In this document: one piece after another, positions 6,029-13,365 of the stretch | How positions within the stretch are numbered: the first letter of the stretch is position 1 | Layout of the letters: every line of letters begins with the position of its first letter | NCBI GenBank assembly: GCA_964595055.1 | Contig: CAZQOV010000083.1 | Span: forward strand, 1-13,893 | DNA length: 13,893 nt | Reading direction: 5' to 3' | Source of the DNA: CAYRTD01 sp964595055 | GTDB lineage: Bacteria > Bacteroidota > Bacteroidia > Bacteroidales > GCA-2748055 | Program-made: the position numbers and the translations under genes | Notes under the pieces: generated by a model | Database searches by the model: none | Told to the model about the DNA's origin: nothing | The model's input: the letters and a program-made list of their open reading frames with translations, nothing else

Positions 6029-8896
6029 ATGAATAAGAAAGAATTCATAGACAGGCAAAACAAAAAGATAGAAGTACTTGGAGCTCGCGTGCATAATTTG
6101 AAGAATATAGATGTTCAAATTCCACGAAATGCCCTTACCGTTGTGACCGGCCTGAGTGGCAGCGGAAAATCCTCCCTTGCATTTGACACCATTTACGCTG
6201 AAGGACAGAGGAGGTATATCGAAACCCTTTCTTCTTATGCGCGGCAATTCCTTGGTAATTTGGAGAGACCCGATGTAGATAAAATTTCCGGCCTGAGTCC
6301 GGTAATTTCAATCGAGCAGAAGACCACCAATAAAAATCCAAGATCGACGGTAGGCACCATCACCGAAATATATGATTTTCTGAGGCTTCTTTATGCCCGT
6401 GCCTCTGATGCATATTCCTATAATACAGGGGAAAAAATGGTGAAATATACGGATGAACAGATTATCGATCTCATTTTGGAACATTTCAGGGATAAGAAAA
6501 TTTATATTCTCGCACCGGTGGTAAAAGGAAGAAAAGGTCATTACAAAGAACTCTTCGAGAGCATAAGAAAAAAAGGGTATCTCAGTGCAAGGATCAACGG
6601 GGAATTAACCGAACTAAGCCCGGGCATGAAACTGGACAGGTATAAAACTCACCATATTGAAATCCTTATTGACAAGCTTCAGGTTAAGGATGCAGATCGT
6701 AAAAACCTGAAAAAATCGGTTGGAACTGCAATGGAACAGGGCAAGGGCATTATTATGATACTGGAAAAAGACGCAAACGAACCCCGGTTTTACAGCCGAC
6801 AGTTAATGTGTCCTTCAACCGGGATATCCTATAATGAGCCAGCTCCTCACAGTTTTTCATTTAATTCTCCACAGGGTGCCTGTTCGAAATGCAATGGTCT
6901 GGGTCTGGTAAATGAACTGGATATAAAAAAAATTATCCCGGACCCGTCTCTCAGCATTAAAAAAGGGGCCATAAAACCGCTGGGACCCTATAAAAATTCC
7001 CTTATTTTCTGGCAACTGGAATCGCTGGGTAATAAATATGGTTTTACACTCAGTGACCCTGTTGACAGGCTGTCCGAAGAAGCAATGAACAAGTTGCTCT
7101 ATGGAACCGAAGAGTCCCTTAAACTTTCCAGCACCCCACTCGGTACCTCTTCCAATTATTTCCTCAGTTTCGACGGGGTAATCTCTTATATCCAAACCCA
7201 CGTAAGCGATAAAAATTCTTCATTAGAAAACAAATGGGCACATCAGTTTATCAAAAAAATTACCTGTCCGGAATGTAAGGGTGCCAGATTAAACAGGGAA
7301 TCTCTTCATTTCATAATCAATGGTAAAAACATATCTGAACTGGCCAGCATGGATATCATTCATCTTTATGAATGGTTCCGGAAAATTGAGGATAAACTCA
7401 CTGAAAAACAGCAACTGATTGCACGTGATATATTAAAAGAGATCAGGAGCAGATTGGGTTTCCTGATAGATGTCGGGTTAACTTATCTTACCTTAAACCG
7501 GCCTTCCAGGAGTCTCTCCGGAGGAGAAAGTCAAAGAATCCGGTTGGCCACACAGATTGGTTCTCAACTGGTAAATGTACTCTATATCCTTGATGAGCCA
7601 AGCATTGGCCTGCATCAGAAAGATAATCTCAAACTTATACATTCTCTTAAAAAACTGCGTGATAATGGCAACTCAATTATTGTCGTGGAACATGATCGTG
7701 AAATGATCGAATCTGCCGATTATCTTGTTGATCTTGGCCCTTTTGCCGGAAGGCACGGCGGTCACGTTGTGGCAGCAGGTCCTCCTGATCATCTAAAAGA
7801 GGCACAAACATTAACCAACGATTATTTGCATTACCGTAAATTAATAGCCCTTCCGGAAAAGCGCAGGGAAGGAAACGGGAAAACGATTCGTCTCAAAGGT
7901 GCGAAAGGAAATAATCTTAAGAACATTGCAGTAGATTTTCCCCTGGGTAAATTTATATGTGTAACCGGAGTCTCGGGTAGCGGAAAGTCCACACTGATCA
8001 ATGATACTCTTCATCCCATTTTGAGTCAGCATTTCTATAAAAGCAATAAAGAACCCCTTGGATATGATTCCATTGAAGGAATTGAAAATATTGATAAAGT
8101 TATAGAAGTGGATCAGTCTCCATTGGGAAAGACACCCAGATCAAATCCGGCAACATATACAGGCGTTTTTTCGGATATACGAAAGCTCTTTGTCCAAACA
8201 CCGGAAGCGAAAATCAGAGGTTATAATGCAGGAAGATTTTCTTTCAATGTAAGTGGCGGAAGATGCGAAACCTGCAAGGGAGCAGGGGTTGAAACCATAG
8301 AAATGAATTTTTTACCCGATGTATACGTTACCTGCAGGGAATGCAACGGAAAAAGATACAACAGAGAAACACTCGAAGTTAATTATAAAGGGAAAAATAT
8401 CAGTGATGTATTAAAAATGACCATAAACCAGTCCCTGGAATTCTTTGAAAACATTCCGTCGATACGAAGGAAGCTAAAAACCCTCAAAGAAGTAGGTCTG
8501 GGATATATCAGGTTAGGTCAGCCCTCCACAACCCTTTCGGGAGGAGAGTCCCAGAGAGTGAAACTGGCCTCCGAGCTGGCCAAAAAAGATACGGGGAAAA
8601 CATTATATATTCTGGATGAACCCACAACAGGACTTCACTTTGAAGATGTGAGAGTGCTTTTGGATGTTGTGGGAAAACTCGTGGATAAAGGCAATACCCT
8701 GATTATGATCGAGCACAATATGGATGTGATAAAAACAGCCGACTTTATCATTGATATTGGTAAAGAAGGTGGATTTGCCGGAGGAAAAATCATTGCGCAG
8801 GGAACGCCTGAGGAAGTGGCCAGAAATAAGAAATCATATACCGGGGAATTTCTGAGGAAGGAGTTAGACTTAAAGCTTGAACATACGGGAAAATAA
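6029..8896 (+). CDS. uvrA: Excinuclease ABC subunit A
   Basis: UvrA is the damage-sensing ATPase of nucleotide excision repair; it works as a dimer, loads UvrB and then leaves. The 955 residues match a full-length UvrA with two ABC modules. The first module has Walker A GLSGSGKS at 41-48, the UvrB-binding and insertion region at about 120-410, signature LSGGE at 496-500 and Walker B YILDEP at 519-524. The second has Walker A GVSGSGKS at 647-654, signature LSGGE at 836-840 and Walker B ILDEP at 861-865. The C-terminal zinc finger is intact (C746, C749, C769, C772). The first zinc module has C261, C285 and C288, but Thr264 where the second Cys normally sits. A further CxxC is at 413/416. The presence of the UvrB-binding region argues against the shorter UvrA2 class. 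The N-terminus carries about 12 residues before the conserved IEVLGARVHNL core. Confidence 0.98.
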   Translation: MNKKEFIDRQNKKIEVLGARVHNLKNIDVQIPRNALTVVTGLSGSGKSSLAFDTIYAEGQRRYIETLSSYARQFLGNLERPDVDKISGLSPVISIEQKTTNKNPRSTVGTITEIYDFLRLLYARASDAYSYNTGEKMVKYTDEQIIDLILEHFRDKKIYILAPVVKGRKGHYKELFESIRKKGYLSARINGELTELSPGMKLDRYKTHHIEILIDKLQVKDADRKNLKKSVGTAMEQGKGIIMILEKDANEPRFYSRQLMCPSTGISYNEPAPHSFSFNSPQGACSKCNGLGLVNELDIKKIIPDPSLSIKKGAIKPLGPYKNSLIFWQLESLGNKYGFTLSDPVDRLSEEAMNKLLYGTEESLKLSSTPLGTSSNYFLSFDGVISYIQTHVSDKNSSLENKWAHQFIKKITCPECKGARLNRESLHFIINGKNISELASMDIIHLYEWFRKIEDKLTEKQQLIARDILKEIRSRLGFLIDVGLTYLTLNRPSRSLSGGESQRIRLATQIGSQLVNVLYILDEPSIGLHQKDNLKLIHSLKKLRDNGNSIIVVEHDREMIESADYLVDLGPFAGRHGGHVVAAGPPDHLKEAQTLTNDYLHYRKLIALPEKRREGNGKTIRLKGAKGNNLKNIAVDFPLGKFICVTGVSGSGKSTLINDTLHPILSQHFYKSNKEPLGYDSIEGIENIDKVIEVDQSPLGKTPRSNPATYTGVFSDIRKLFVQTPEAKIRGYNAGRFSFNVSGGRCETCKGAGVETIEMNFLPDVYVTCRECNGKRYNRETLEVNYKGKNISDVLKMTINQSLEFFENIPSIRRKLKTLKEVGLGYIRLGQPSTTLSGGESQRVKLASELAKKDTGKTLYILDEPTTGLHFEDVRVLLDVVGKLVDKGNTLIMIEHNMDVIKTADFIIDIGKEGGFAGGKIIAQGTPEEVARNKKSYTGEFLRKELDLKLEHTGK

Positions 8897-9293
8897 AGGA
8901 TTCTCAGAACCGTTTTTTAGATATTTGATGATATAAGGCATAATCGTAAACCGGTTCTTTGAATAGTTGTTATATTTATAAAGTGAAAGGATGCCAATAT
9001 TTCGTAAGATAATTATGATATTTTCATCCTCTCATAATTTCATTTCCGTAAGAAATTTCTTTATTTTACTATTTATTAGCCTATATGATTCTTTTAACTA
9101 ATTATTAATCATTAAGTTACCCTGGTCTTTTTTTAAAGCCCAGGGCTAAAAGGATCGCGCTAATCTGCCATAACCAAAAATTAGCTTCTGGTTTATGAAT
9201 AGGACAAGAAAGGCAATATTTTTATAAAAACTTGATAAACAGGACAACCGAAAGAAAAAAAATACGTATTCATCAAAAAAATGTAACATTACC
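8897..9293. other. 397-base AT-rich non-coding gap with several hairpins
   Basis: No convincing gene is seen on either strand. Structure present: AGAACCG (8906-8912) / CGGTTCT (8952-8958) with a 39-base loop; AATTATGA (9011-9018) / TCATAATT (9032-9039); the palindrome AAGAAATTTCTT (9050-9061); and CCCTGGTCTTT (9120-9130) / AAAGCCCAGGG (9134-9144), an 11-bp stem with one mismatch and a short T loop. None is followed by a clear T-run. The gap must contain the uvrA transcript end and the promoter of the LOG gene, but no perfect TAnnTTTG was found; TATATTTA near 8970 is the nearest match. A small RNA or a long leader is possible but unproven. Confidence 0.5.
9120..9144. other. Stable hairpin upstream of the LOG-family gene
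   Basis: CCCTGGTCTTT pairs with AAAGCCCAGGG with one mismatch (T opposite C) around a very short T-rich loop. It is the strongest stem in the gap. The following bases are CTAAAAGG, without a T-run on either strand, so it is not a standard intrinsic terminator. It may be a uvrA 3' end, a leader structure or part of a small RNA. Confidence 0.4.
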
Positions 9294-10004
9294 ATGTCGA
9301 GAAGTGAAGAAAAAATTATAAAAGCATTTAAAGAAAAAGACTGGAATGAAATAAAAACATCAGACTCATGGCAAATATTTAAAATCATGTCGGAATTTGT
9401 TCAGGGTTTTGAAAAACTTGCGAGCATTGGGCCTTGTGTATCCATATTTGGCTCTGCAAGAACAAAACCTGAAAACAAATATTATAAACTCGCTGAGGAT
9501 ATTGCTTATCTTCTTACTCAGCATGGTTATGGAGTTATAACAGGTGGAGGACCTGGCATTATGGAAGCCGCTAATATGGGAGCGAAGAAAGGACGGGGGA
9601 AAAGTGTCGGAATAAACATTGACCTGCCCCACGAACAGGCAGCTAATCTATTTATCGACTCGGATAAATTAATAACCTTCAAGCATTTTTTTGTCAGAAA
9701 AGTGATGTTTCAGAAATACGCCCAGGGTTTTGTGGTATTGCCGGGAGGATTTGGAACTTTTGATGAACTTTTTGAAGCCCTGACTCTTATCCAGACAGAA
9801 AAAATAGGCCAATTTCCCATAGTATTGGTCGGAACGGAATATTGGAAAGGATTACTTGATTGGATAAAAACCGTAATGCTGGAAAAAGAGATTAATATCA
9901 GTAAGGAAGATCTGGACTTATATAAACTTGTTGATACTGCCGATGAAGCCGTCGAATATATAAATAGCTTCTACAGCAAGTATCTTCTCAGTCCGAATTT
10001 TTAA
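9294..10004 (+). CDS. LOG-family nucleotide 5'-monophosphate phosphoribohydrolase
   Basis: This is a lysine-decarboxylase-like fold protein of the LOG / TIGR00730 family, 236 residues, cytoplasmic. Family members cleave the N-glycosidic bond of nucleoside 5'-monophosphates (AMP or cytokinin ribotides) to give a free base and ribose 5-phosphate. Older annotation as lysine decarboxylase is wrong for this family. The diagnostic motifs are GGGPGIMEA at 84-92 and PGGFGTFDE at 150-158 (catalytic Glu158), with Arg135/Lys136 between them in FVRKVMF. The N-terminal 40 residues (KAFKEKDWNEI and following) form a helical extension also seen in other bacterial members. The substrate here is not determined: AMP or general nucleotide salvage is more likely than cytokinin activation, given a single isolated gene with no isopentenyltransferase next to it. 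A terminator follows directly. Confidence 0.95.
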   Translation: MSRSEEKIIKAFKEKDWNEIKTSDSWQIFKIMSEFVQGFEKLASIGPCVSIFGSARTKPENKYYKLAEDIAYLLTQHGYGVITGGGPGIMEAANMGAKKGRGKSVGINIDLPHEQAANLFIDSDKLITFKHFFVRKVMFQKYAQGFVVLPGGFGTFDELFEALTLIQTEKIGQFPIVLVGTEYWKGLLDWIKTVMLEKEINISKEDLDLYKLVDTADEAVEYINSFYSKYLLSPNF

Positions 10005-10013
10005 TAAAAATTG

Positions 10014-10038
10014 AAAAACATCCGGATGTATTTTTTTT
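10014..10038 (+). terminator. Intrinsic terminator of the LOG-family gene
   Basis: ACATCCGGATGT (10018-10029) forms a 4-bp stem with a CCGG loop. Flanking AAAA and TTTT can extend it past one A-A mismatch, and a run of eight T residues follows (10031-10038). It starts about 10 bases after the stop codon. Confidence 0.75.
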
Positions 10039-10066
10039 AAGCATGTGTGAGGTTAGTTATACATCG

Positions 10067-10076
10067 TATATTTTTC
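10067..10076 (+). promoter_or_regulatory. Possible -7 element for the SPOR-like/TSP3 barrel unit
   Basis: TATATTTT (10067-10074) or the overlapping TATTTTTC (10069-10076) each match TAnnTTTG at seven of eight positions. No clear -33 element lies 19 bases upstream. If used, the leader would be only about 10-15 bases. The terminator just upstream implies that a new promoter is needed here. Confidence 0.3.
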
Positions 10077-10092
10077 AGCTAAACAACATCTT

Positions 10093-11517
10093 ATGATACA
10101 CAATTTGGTTCTGCTGTTAAGTTTTGTGGTTCTATCCGTATTCTCCTGGATCCCTACACAGGATATCAAAGTGAATATGGATGTCCCCTCGGAGGTAAGA
10201 GCTGGTGAAGAATTTATTGTGACACTTCAAATTTACAAAGGAGACCTCGAGAGTTTTTCGCGTTACACTCAGTCCCTGCCTTACGGACTTACTGCTGAGA
10301 GATTGAATACTGCTAATGCAGATTTTTCATTTGATGAGCAGAGGGTTAGGATAATCTGGTTGAAGCTCCCACCTGAAGACAGCATAAGGGTTACTTATAA
10401 AATAAAAGTTGATCCCCGGCTTACCGGCAGCTTTGAGCTGGCAGGTGATTTTGCCTTCGTAAATGAAAACGAAAGAAATATTCTTCCCACGGAATCGGAG
10501 CATATGATCAACATCCTTCCCAATCCGTCTATTGCTGAAAACGAGAGAATGGATATAGAAGACTTTCAAAGCCTGGCGCTTTCCGAACTGGGAGAATATA
10601 AAGTTTTGGAGGTTGAGAGAACTGAACCGGTTCAAACCAGTCCTTTTGAATATACTGTAAACCTTAACGTAAAAAAAGGCGATTTGAGTAAGTTTGCAAA
10701 AATTGAAGAATATATCCCTGAGGGATTCCGGGCAAATGAGGGGGAATCGGAAAATGGAATATTTAGCTTCAATCAGGGTGTCGTAAAGATTTTATGGATG
10801 AATTTGCCCGAAGAACCTGAATTTACCATCAGTTATAAAGTCATCCCGGATCCAGGGGTGAACATCGAAAAGTTTGATGCCAATGGGAATTTTTCTTATA
10901 TTACCGGAAATGAGACAAAGAGCATAGACATTGTCGACATGGAAGCAGATCCCTCGGAAGTCGCACAGGAAGCACAGGACCTTGATTCTGAAGATCTTGC
11001 CCAAAAAGAGACTCCGGGAGTTCCAGCCCCTGAAAGCGACACAGAAATTGCCGAAACCGAAGAGCTTGTTGAATCCACAGAGCCTGAAAATGTTCAACTC
11101 GGGGAAGTGGATATCGAAACAGCATCTTCAGAAGCTGAACCCATGGAGACACAGCCTGCAGAACCCGAAACGCTCGAAACTGAGGTTCGTAGTACCGGAA
11201 ATGGTCCGAGCTACATCCTTGATCCGGAAACCGGGGTTTATTATCGGGTTCAACTGGCCGCAGGACATAAGGAAATAGATATAGAAAAATATTTTAAGCG
11301 CCGGAATGTCCAGGAAGAAGTTAAGATGGAATTTCATGAAGGTTGGAGGAAATATACGGCAGGTTCGTTCGATATCTATATAAATGCACGGGATTACCGG
11401 AATAAAATCTGGCAAACCACCTCCATAGACGGAGCTTTCGTTTCAGCCTACAACAACGGTTCCAGAATTACAGTACAGGAAGCACTAATGGTTACCGATC
11501 AAAAATGGTATCCCTAG
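10093..11517 (+). CDS. Exported protein with duplicated beta domain, acidic linker and SPOR-like C-terminus
   Basis: I do not recognise this 474-residue protein as a named family. It starts with a signal peptide (hydrophobic 4-20). Two copies of one domain follow, at about 27-140 and 172-280. They align at an almost constant offset of 146 residues: KGDL at 49 and 195, FSFDEQRVRI and FSFNQGVVKI, IIWLKLPPE at 87 and ILWMNLPEE at 233, VDP and PDP. Their pattern suggests immunoglobulin-like beta sandwiches. Residues 283-366 are a disordered linker with about 28 Glu/Asp and only two basic residues. The C-terminus (about 382-465) reads YYRVQLAAG, then KYTAGSF, then DGAFVSAYNNGSRIT, the order of strands in a SPOR domain, which binds glycan strands lacking stem peptides. 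It would act in the periplasm. The next gene follows after 23 bases and is probably co-transcribed. The SPOR assignment is by eye. Confidence 0.65.
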   Translation: MIHNLVLLLSFVVLSVFSWIPTQDIKVNMDVPSEVRAGEEFIVTLQIYKGDLESFSRYTQSLPYGLTAERLNTANADFSFDEQRVRIIWLKLPPEDSIRVTYKIKVDPRLTGSFELAGDFAFVNENERNILPTESEHMINILPNPSIAENERMDIEDFQSLALSELGEYKVLEVERTEPVQTSPFEYTVNLNVKKGDLSKFAKIEEYIPEGFRANEGESENGIFSFNQGVVKILWMNLPEEPEFTISYKVIPDPGVNIEKFDANGNFSYITGNETKSIDIVDMEADPSEVAQEAQDLDSEDLAQKETPGVPAPESDTEIAETEELVESTEPENVQLGEVDIETASSEAEPMETQPAEPETLETEVRSTGNGPSYILDPETGVYYRVQLAAGHKEIDIEKYFKRRNVQEEVKMEFHEGWRKYTAGSFDIYINARDYRNKIWQTTSIDGAFVSAYNNGSRITVQEALMVTDQKWYP

Positions 11518-11540
11518 TGGATTAAGGTAAAATTTTATTT

Positions 11541-12905
11541 ATGGAGATGCATTGGAAGATTCTGACAGGATTTTGGCTTCTTCTTCTCACACCCACGCTT
11601 ACCCTGGCGCAGGAAGAAGAAATTGAAGAATTGCTTACCGAAGAGATTGAGAATATAGATCCCATTTACAAACCGGTTATCGGACTGGGTTCAGGAGTTT
11701 TCAACTTTTATGGAGATATAAGAAATAATTATATTAATCCTACCCTGGGCAATTTTGGCTATAAATTCAATGTCAGCACCTTTCTGGATGAAAAACGCTT
11801 TTATACGGTAAATCTTTTCTTTTTATATGGGCAAATATCTGCCAATCAACAATCTCTTCAGGATCTTTCTGCAAACCTGAATTTCCAAACTGATCTTGTA
11901 ACTTTTGGGGTAAATCTGGAATATAATTTCGAACATTTTATCCCAGGGGATAAATTTCTAAGACCCTACCTCTCGGCAGGTCTGGAAAATATACAGTTCA
12001 CTCCCAAAGGAGACCTTTTCGACCCGGAAGGAAACCGTTATTTTTACTGGCCCGATGGAAGCATAAGGGATATCCCCGCCGAAATTGGTGATCAACAACC
12101 TTCCACTTTTCTTCACAGGGACTGGAATTACGAAACCGATCTGAGGCAGCGGGAAAGAGAGCTGTACAACCTGGGAAACTACAGCAAAAATAGTTTTGCC
12201 GTTCCCCTGGATCTCGGGATCAATATGAAAATTTCAGAACGAACTCATTTGAAACTTGGCACCTCTTTCCATTACACATTTACCGATTTTCTTGATAATG
12301 TAAGTTCTGAAGGTACATCTGTAAAAGGCAGGAAAGGCAATGACATGTTGTCATATAACTATTTTAGTCTTCATTTTGATTTATTTTCAGAGTCCAAAAC
12401 CGTGATCATTGAAAAAATGTTTGCTGAATATGAATTTGATGAGGTTATGCTGGGTGATGAAGACGGAGACTTTGTGCTTGATGCTATTGATGAATGTCCG
12501 GGAACCCCTCACGGAGTGGCTGTAGATACACTTGGTTGTCCACTGGATTCAGATAATGACGGGGTTCCTGATTACCTGGATGAGGAAAAATTCTCTGAGC
12601 CCGGAGCATGGGTCGATGATAATGGCGTAAGTCTTTCAGAAGAAGAATACCTGGCTTCCTTAAAAATGCGTTCAGAGGCCATGAGTCGAAATGAAGTTCC
12701 TGATTATTTCGCTACAATTGGAAAAGGATATGTTCCCAAGACAGCAGAAGAAATCCCTGAAAAATTCAGAATTGTGGATCTGGACGAAGATGGCTATATA
12801 TCTTTCGAGGAATTGCTGCTGGCAATTGACCATTATTTCGATGGCAGCCTTAAGCTGGATGTAGAGGATATTTACGAACTGAATAATTTCTTCTTTCGCC
12901 AGTAA
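11541..12905 (+). CDS. Outer-membrane barrel protein with thrombospondin type 3 repeats and EF-hand
   Basis: A 454-residue envelope protein. The signal peptide ends near TLA|QEEE (23/24). After an acidic stretch (24-40), residues about 44-282 show alternating strands of an outer-membrane beta-barrel, with GSGVFNFYGD near the start and FSLHFDLF as the likely last strand. Residues 305-348 are thrombospondin type 3-like Asp-rich calcium-binding repeats (GDEDGDFVLDAIDECPGTP and DSDNDGVPDYLDE), with Cys319 and Cys333 likely to form a disulfide. Residues 413-424 form a canonical EF-hand loop DLDEDGYISFEE with all six ligand positions filled, followed by a possible degenerate partner (about 430-450). 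It has TSP3 repeats as in OmpA-like proteins but no OmpA peptidoglycan-binding domain; the upstream SPOR-like protein could supply that contact. ATG 11547 is an alternative start. The function is unknown. Confidence 0.87.
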   Translation: MEMHWKILTGFWLLLLTPTLTLAQEEEIEELLTEEIENIDPIYKPVIGLGSGVFNFYGDIRNNYINPTLGNFGYKFNVSTFLDEKRFYTVNLFFLYGQISANQQSLQDLSANLNFQTDLVTFGVNLEYNFEHFIPGDKFLRPYLSAGLENIQFTPKGDLFDPEGNRYFYWPDGSIRDIPAEIGDQQPSTFLHRDWNYETDLRQRERELYNLGNYSKNSFAVPLDLGINMKISERTHLKLGTSFHYTFTDFLDNVSSEGTSVKGRKGNDMLSYNYFSLHFDLFSESKTVIIEKMFAEYEFDEVMLGDEDGDFVLDAIDECPGTPHGVAVDTLGCPLDSDNDGVPDYLDEEKFSEPGAWVDDNGVSLSEEEYLASLKMRSEAMSRNEVPDYFATIGKGYVPKTAEEIPEKFRIVDLDEDGYISFEELLLAIDHYFDGSLKLDVEDIYELNNFFFRQ

Positions 12906-12908
12906 ATT

Positions 12909-13364
12909 TTATCTTTCCTTAAACTTGTGTAACCTTTCCATCTGTCGTTTAGCATCCTTTTGTTTAATGGATTCGCGCTTATCGTATTGTTTCTTCCCTC
13001 TGGCCAGCGCAATATCTACTTTGGCATATCCTGAAGAAGCAAAATACAACCTGAGGACAATAATGGTATTTCCTGATTCTTTGGTCTTTCGCTCCAGCTT
13101 TTTAATTTCTCTTTTTTGCAATAAAAGCTTTCTCTCCCTGTCGGGGTCATGGTTATAAAAACTTCCGAATTTGTATTCCGCAATTTGCATCCCTTTTACG
13201 AAAATCTCACCCTCTCTGATGTAACAATAGGAATCACCCAGGCTTACCTTGCCAGCCCTTACAGATTTAACCTCGGTACCTGTCAGAACAATTCCGGCCG
13301 TATATTTCTCAATAATCTCGTAATCAAAATAGGCCTTCTTATTTTTTATGTTAATTTTATTCAT
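12909..13364 (-). CDS. smpB: SsrA-binding protein SmpB
   Basis: SmpB binds tmRNA and brings it to stalled ribosomes for trans-translation. The 151 residues are the standard length. Family landmarks are all present: LTGTEVKSVR at 27-36 in the OB-like fold, HDPDRERKLLL at 72-82, ALARGKKQYDKRE at 119-131, and the basic C-terminal tail (KQKDAKRQMERLHKFKER) that enters the mRNA channel. The start follows the stop of the Yip1-like gene by one base (TGA-T-ATG), so translation is likely coupled. Only three bases separate its stop codon from that of the convergent barrel gene, so no intrinsic terminator fits between them. The tmRNA gene itself is not in this window. Confidence 0.99.
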   Translation of the reverse strand: MNKINIKNKKAYFDYEIIEKYTAGIVLTGTEVKSVRAGKVSLGDSYCYIREGEIFVKGMQIAEYKFGSFYNHDPDRERKLLLQKREIKKLERKTKESGNTIIVLRLYFASSGYAKVDIALARGKKQYDKRESIKQKDAKRQMERLHKFKER

Positions 13365-13365
13365 A

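Noticed and set aside
5942..6247. 101-codon minus-strand open frame across the uvrA start
   Set aside because: It overlaps the uvrA promoter and Walker A coding region; the translation has no recognisable domain.
6857..7201. 114-codon minus-strand open frame inside uvrA
   Set aside because: It is fully antisense to a conserved gene with no family resemblance; treated as a shadow frame.
10931..11278. 115-codon plus-strand open frame inside the SPOR-like gene
   Set aside because: It is an alternative frame of the low-complexity acidic linker; its K/R/P-rich translation follows from the GAA/CCT-rich codons there, and it has no start context of its own.
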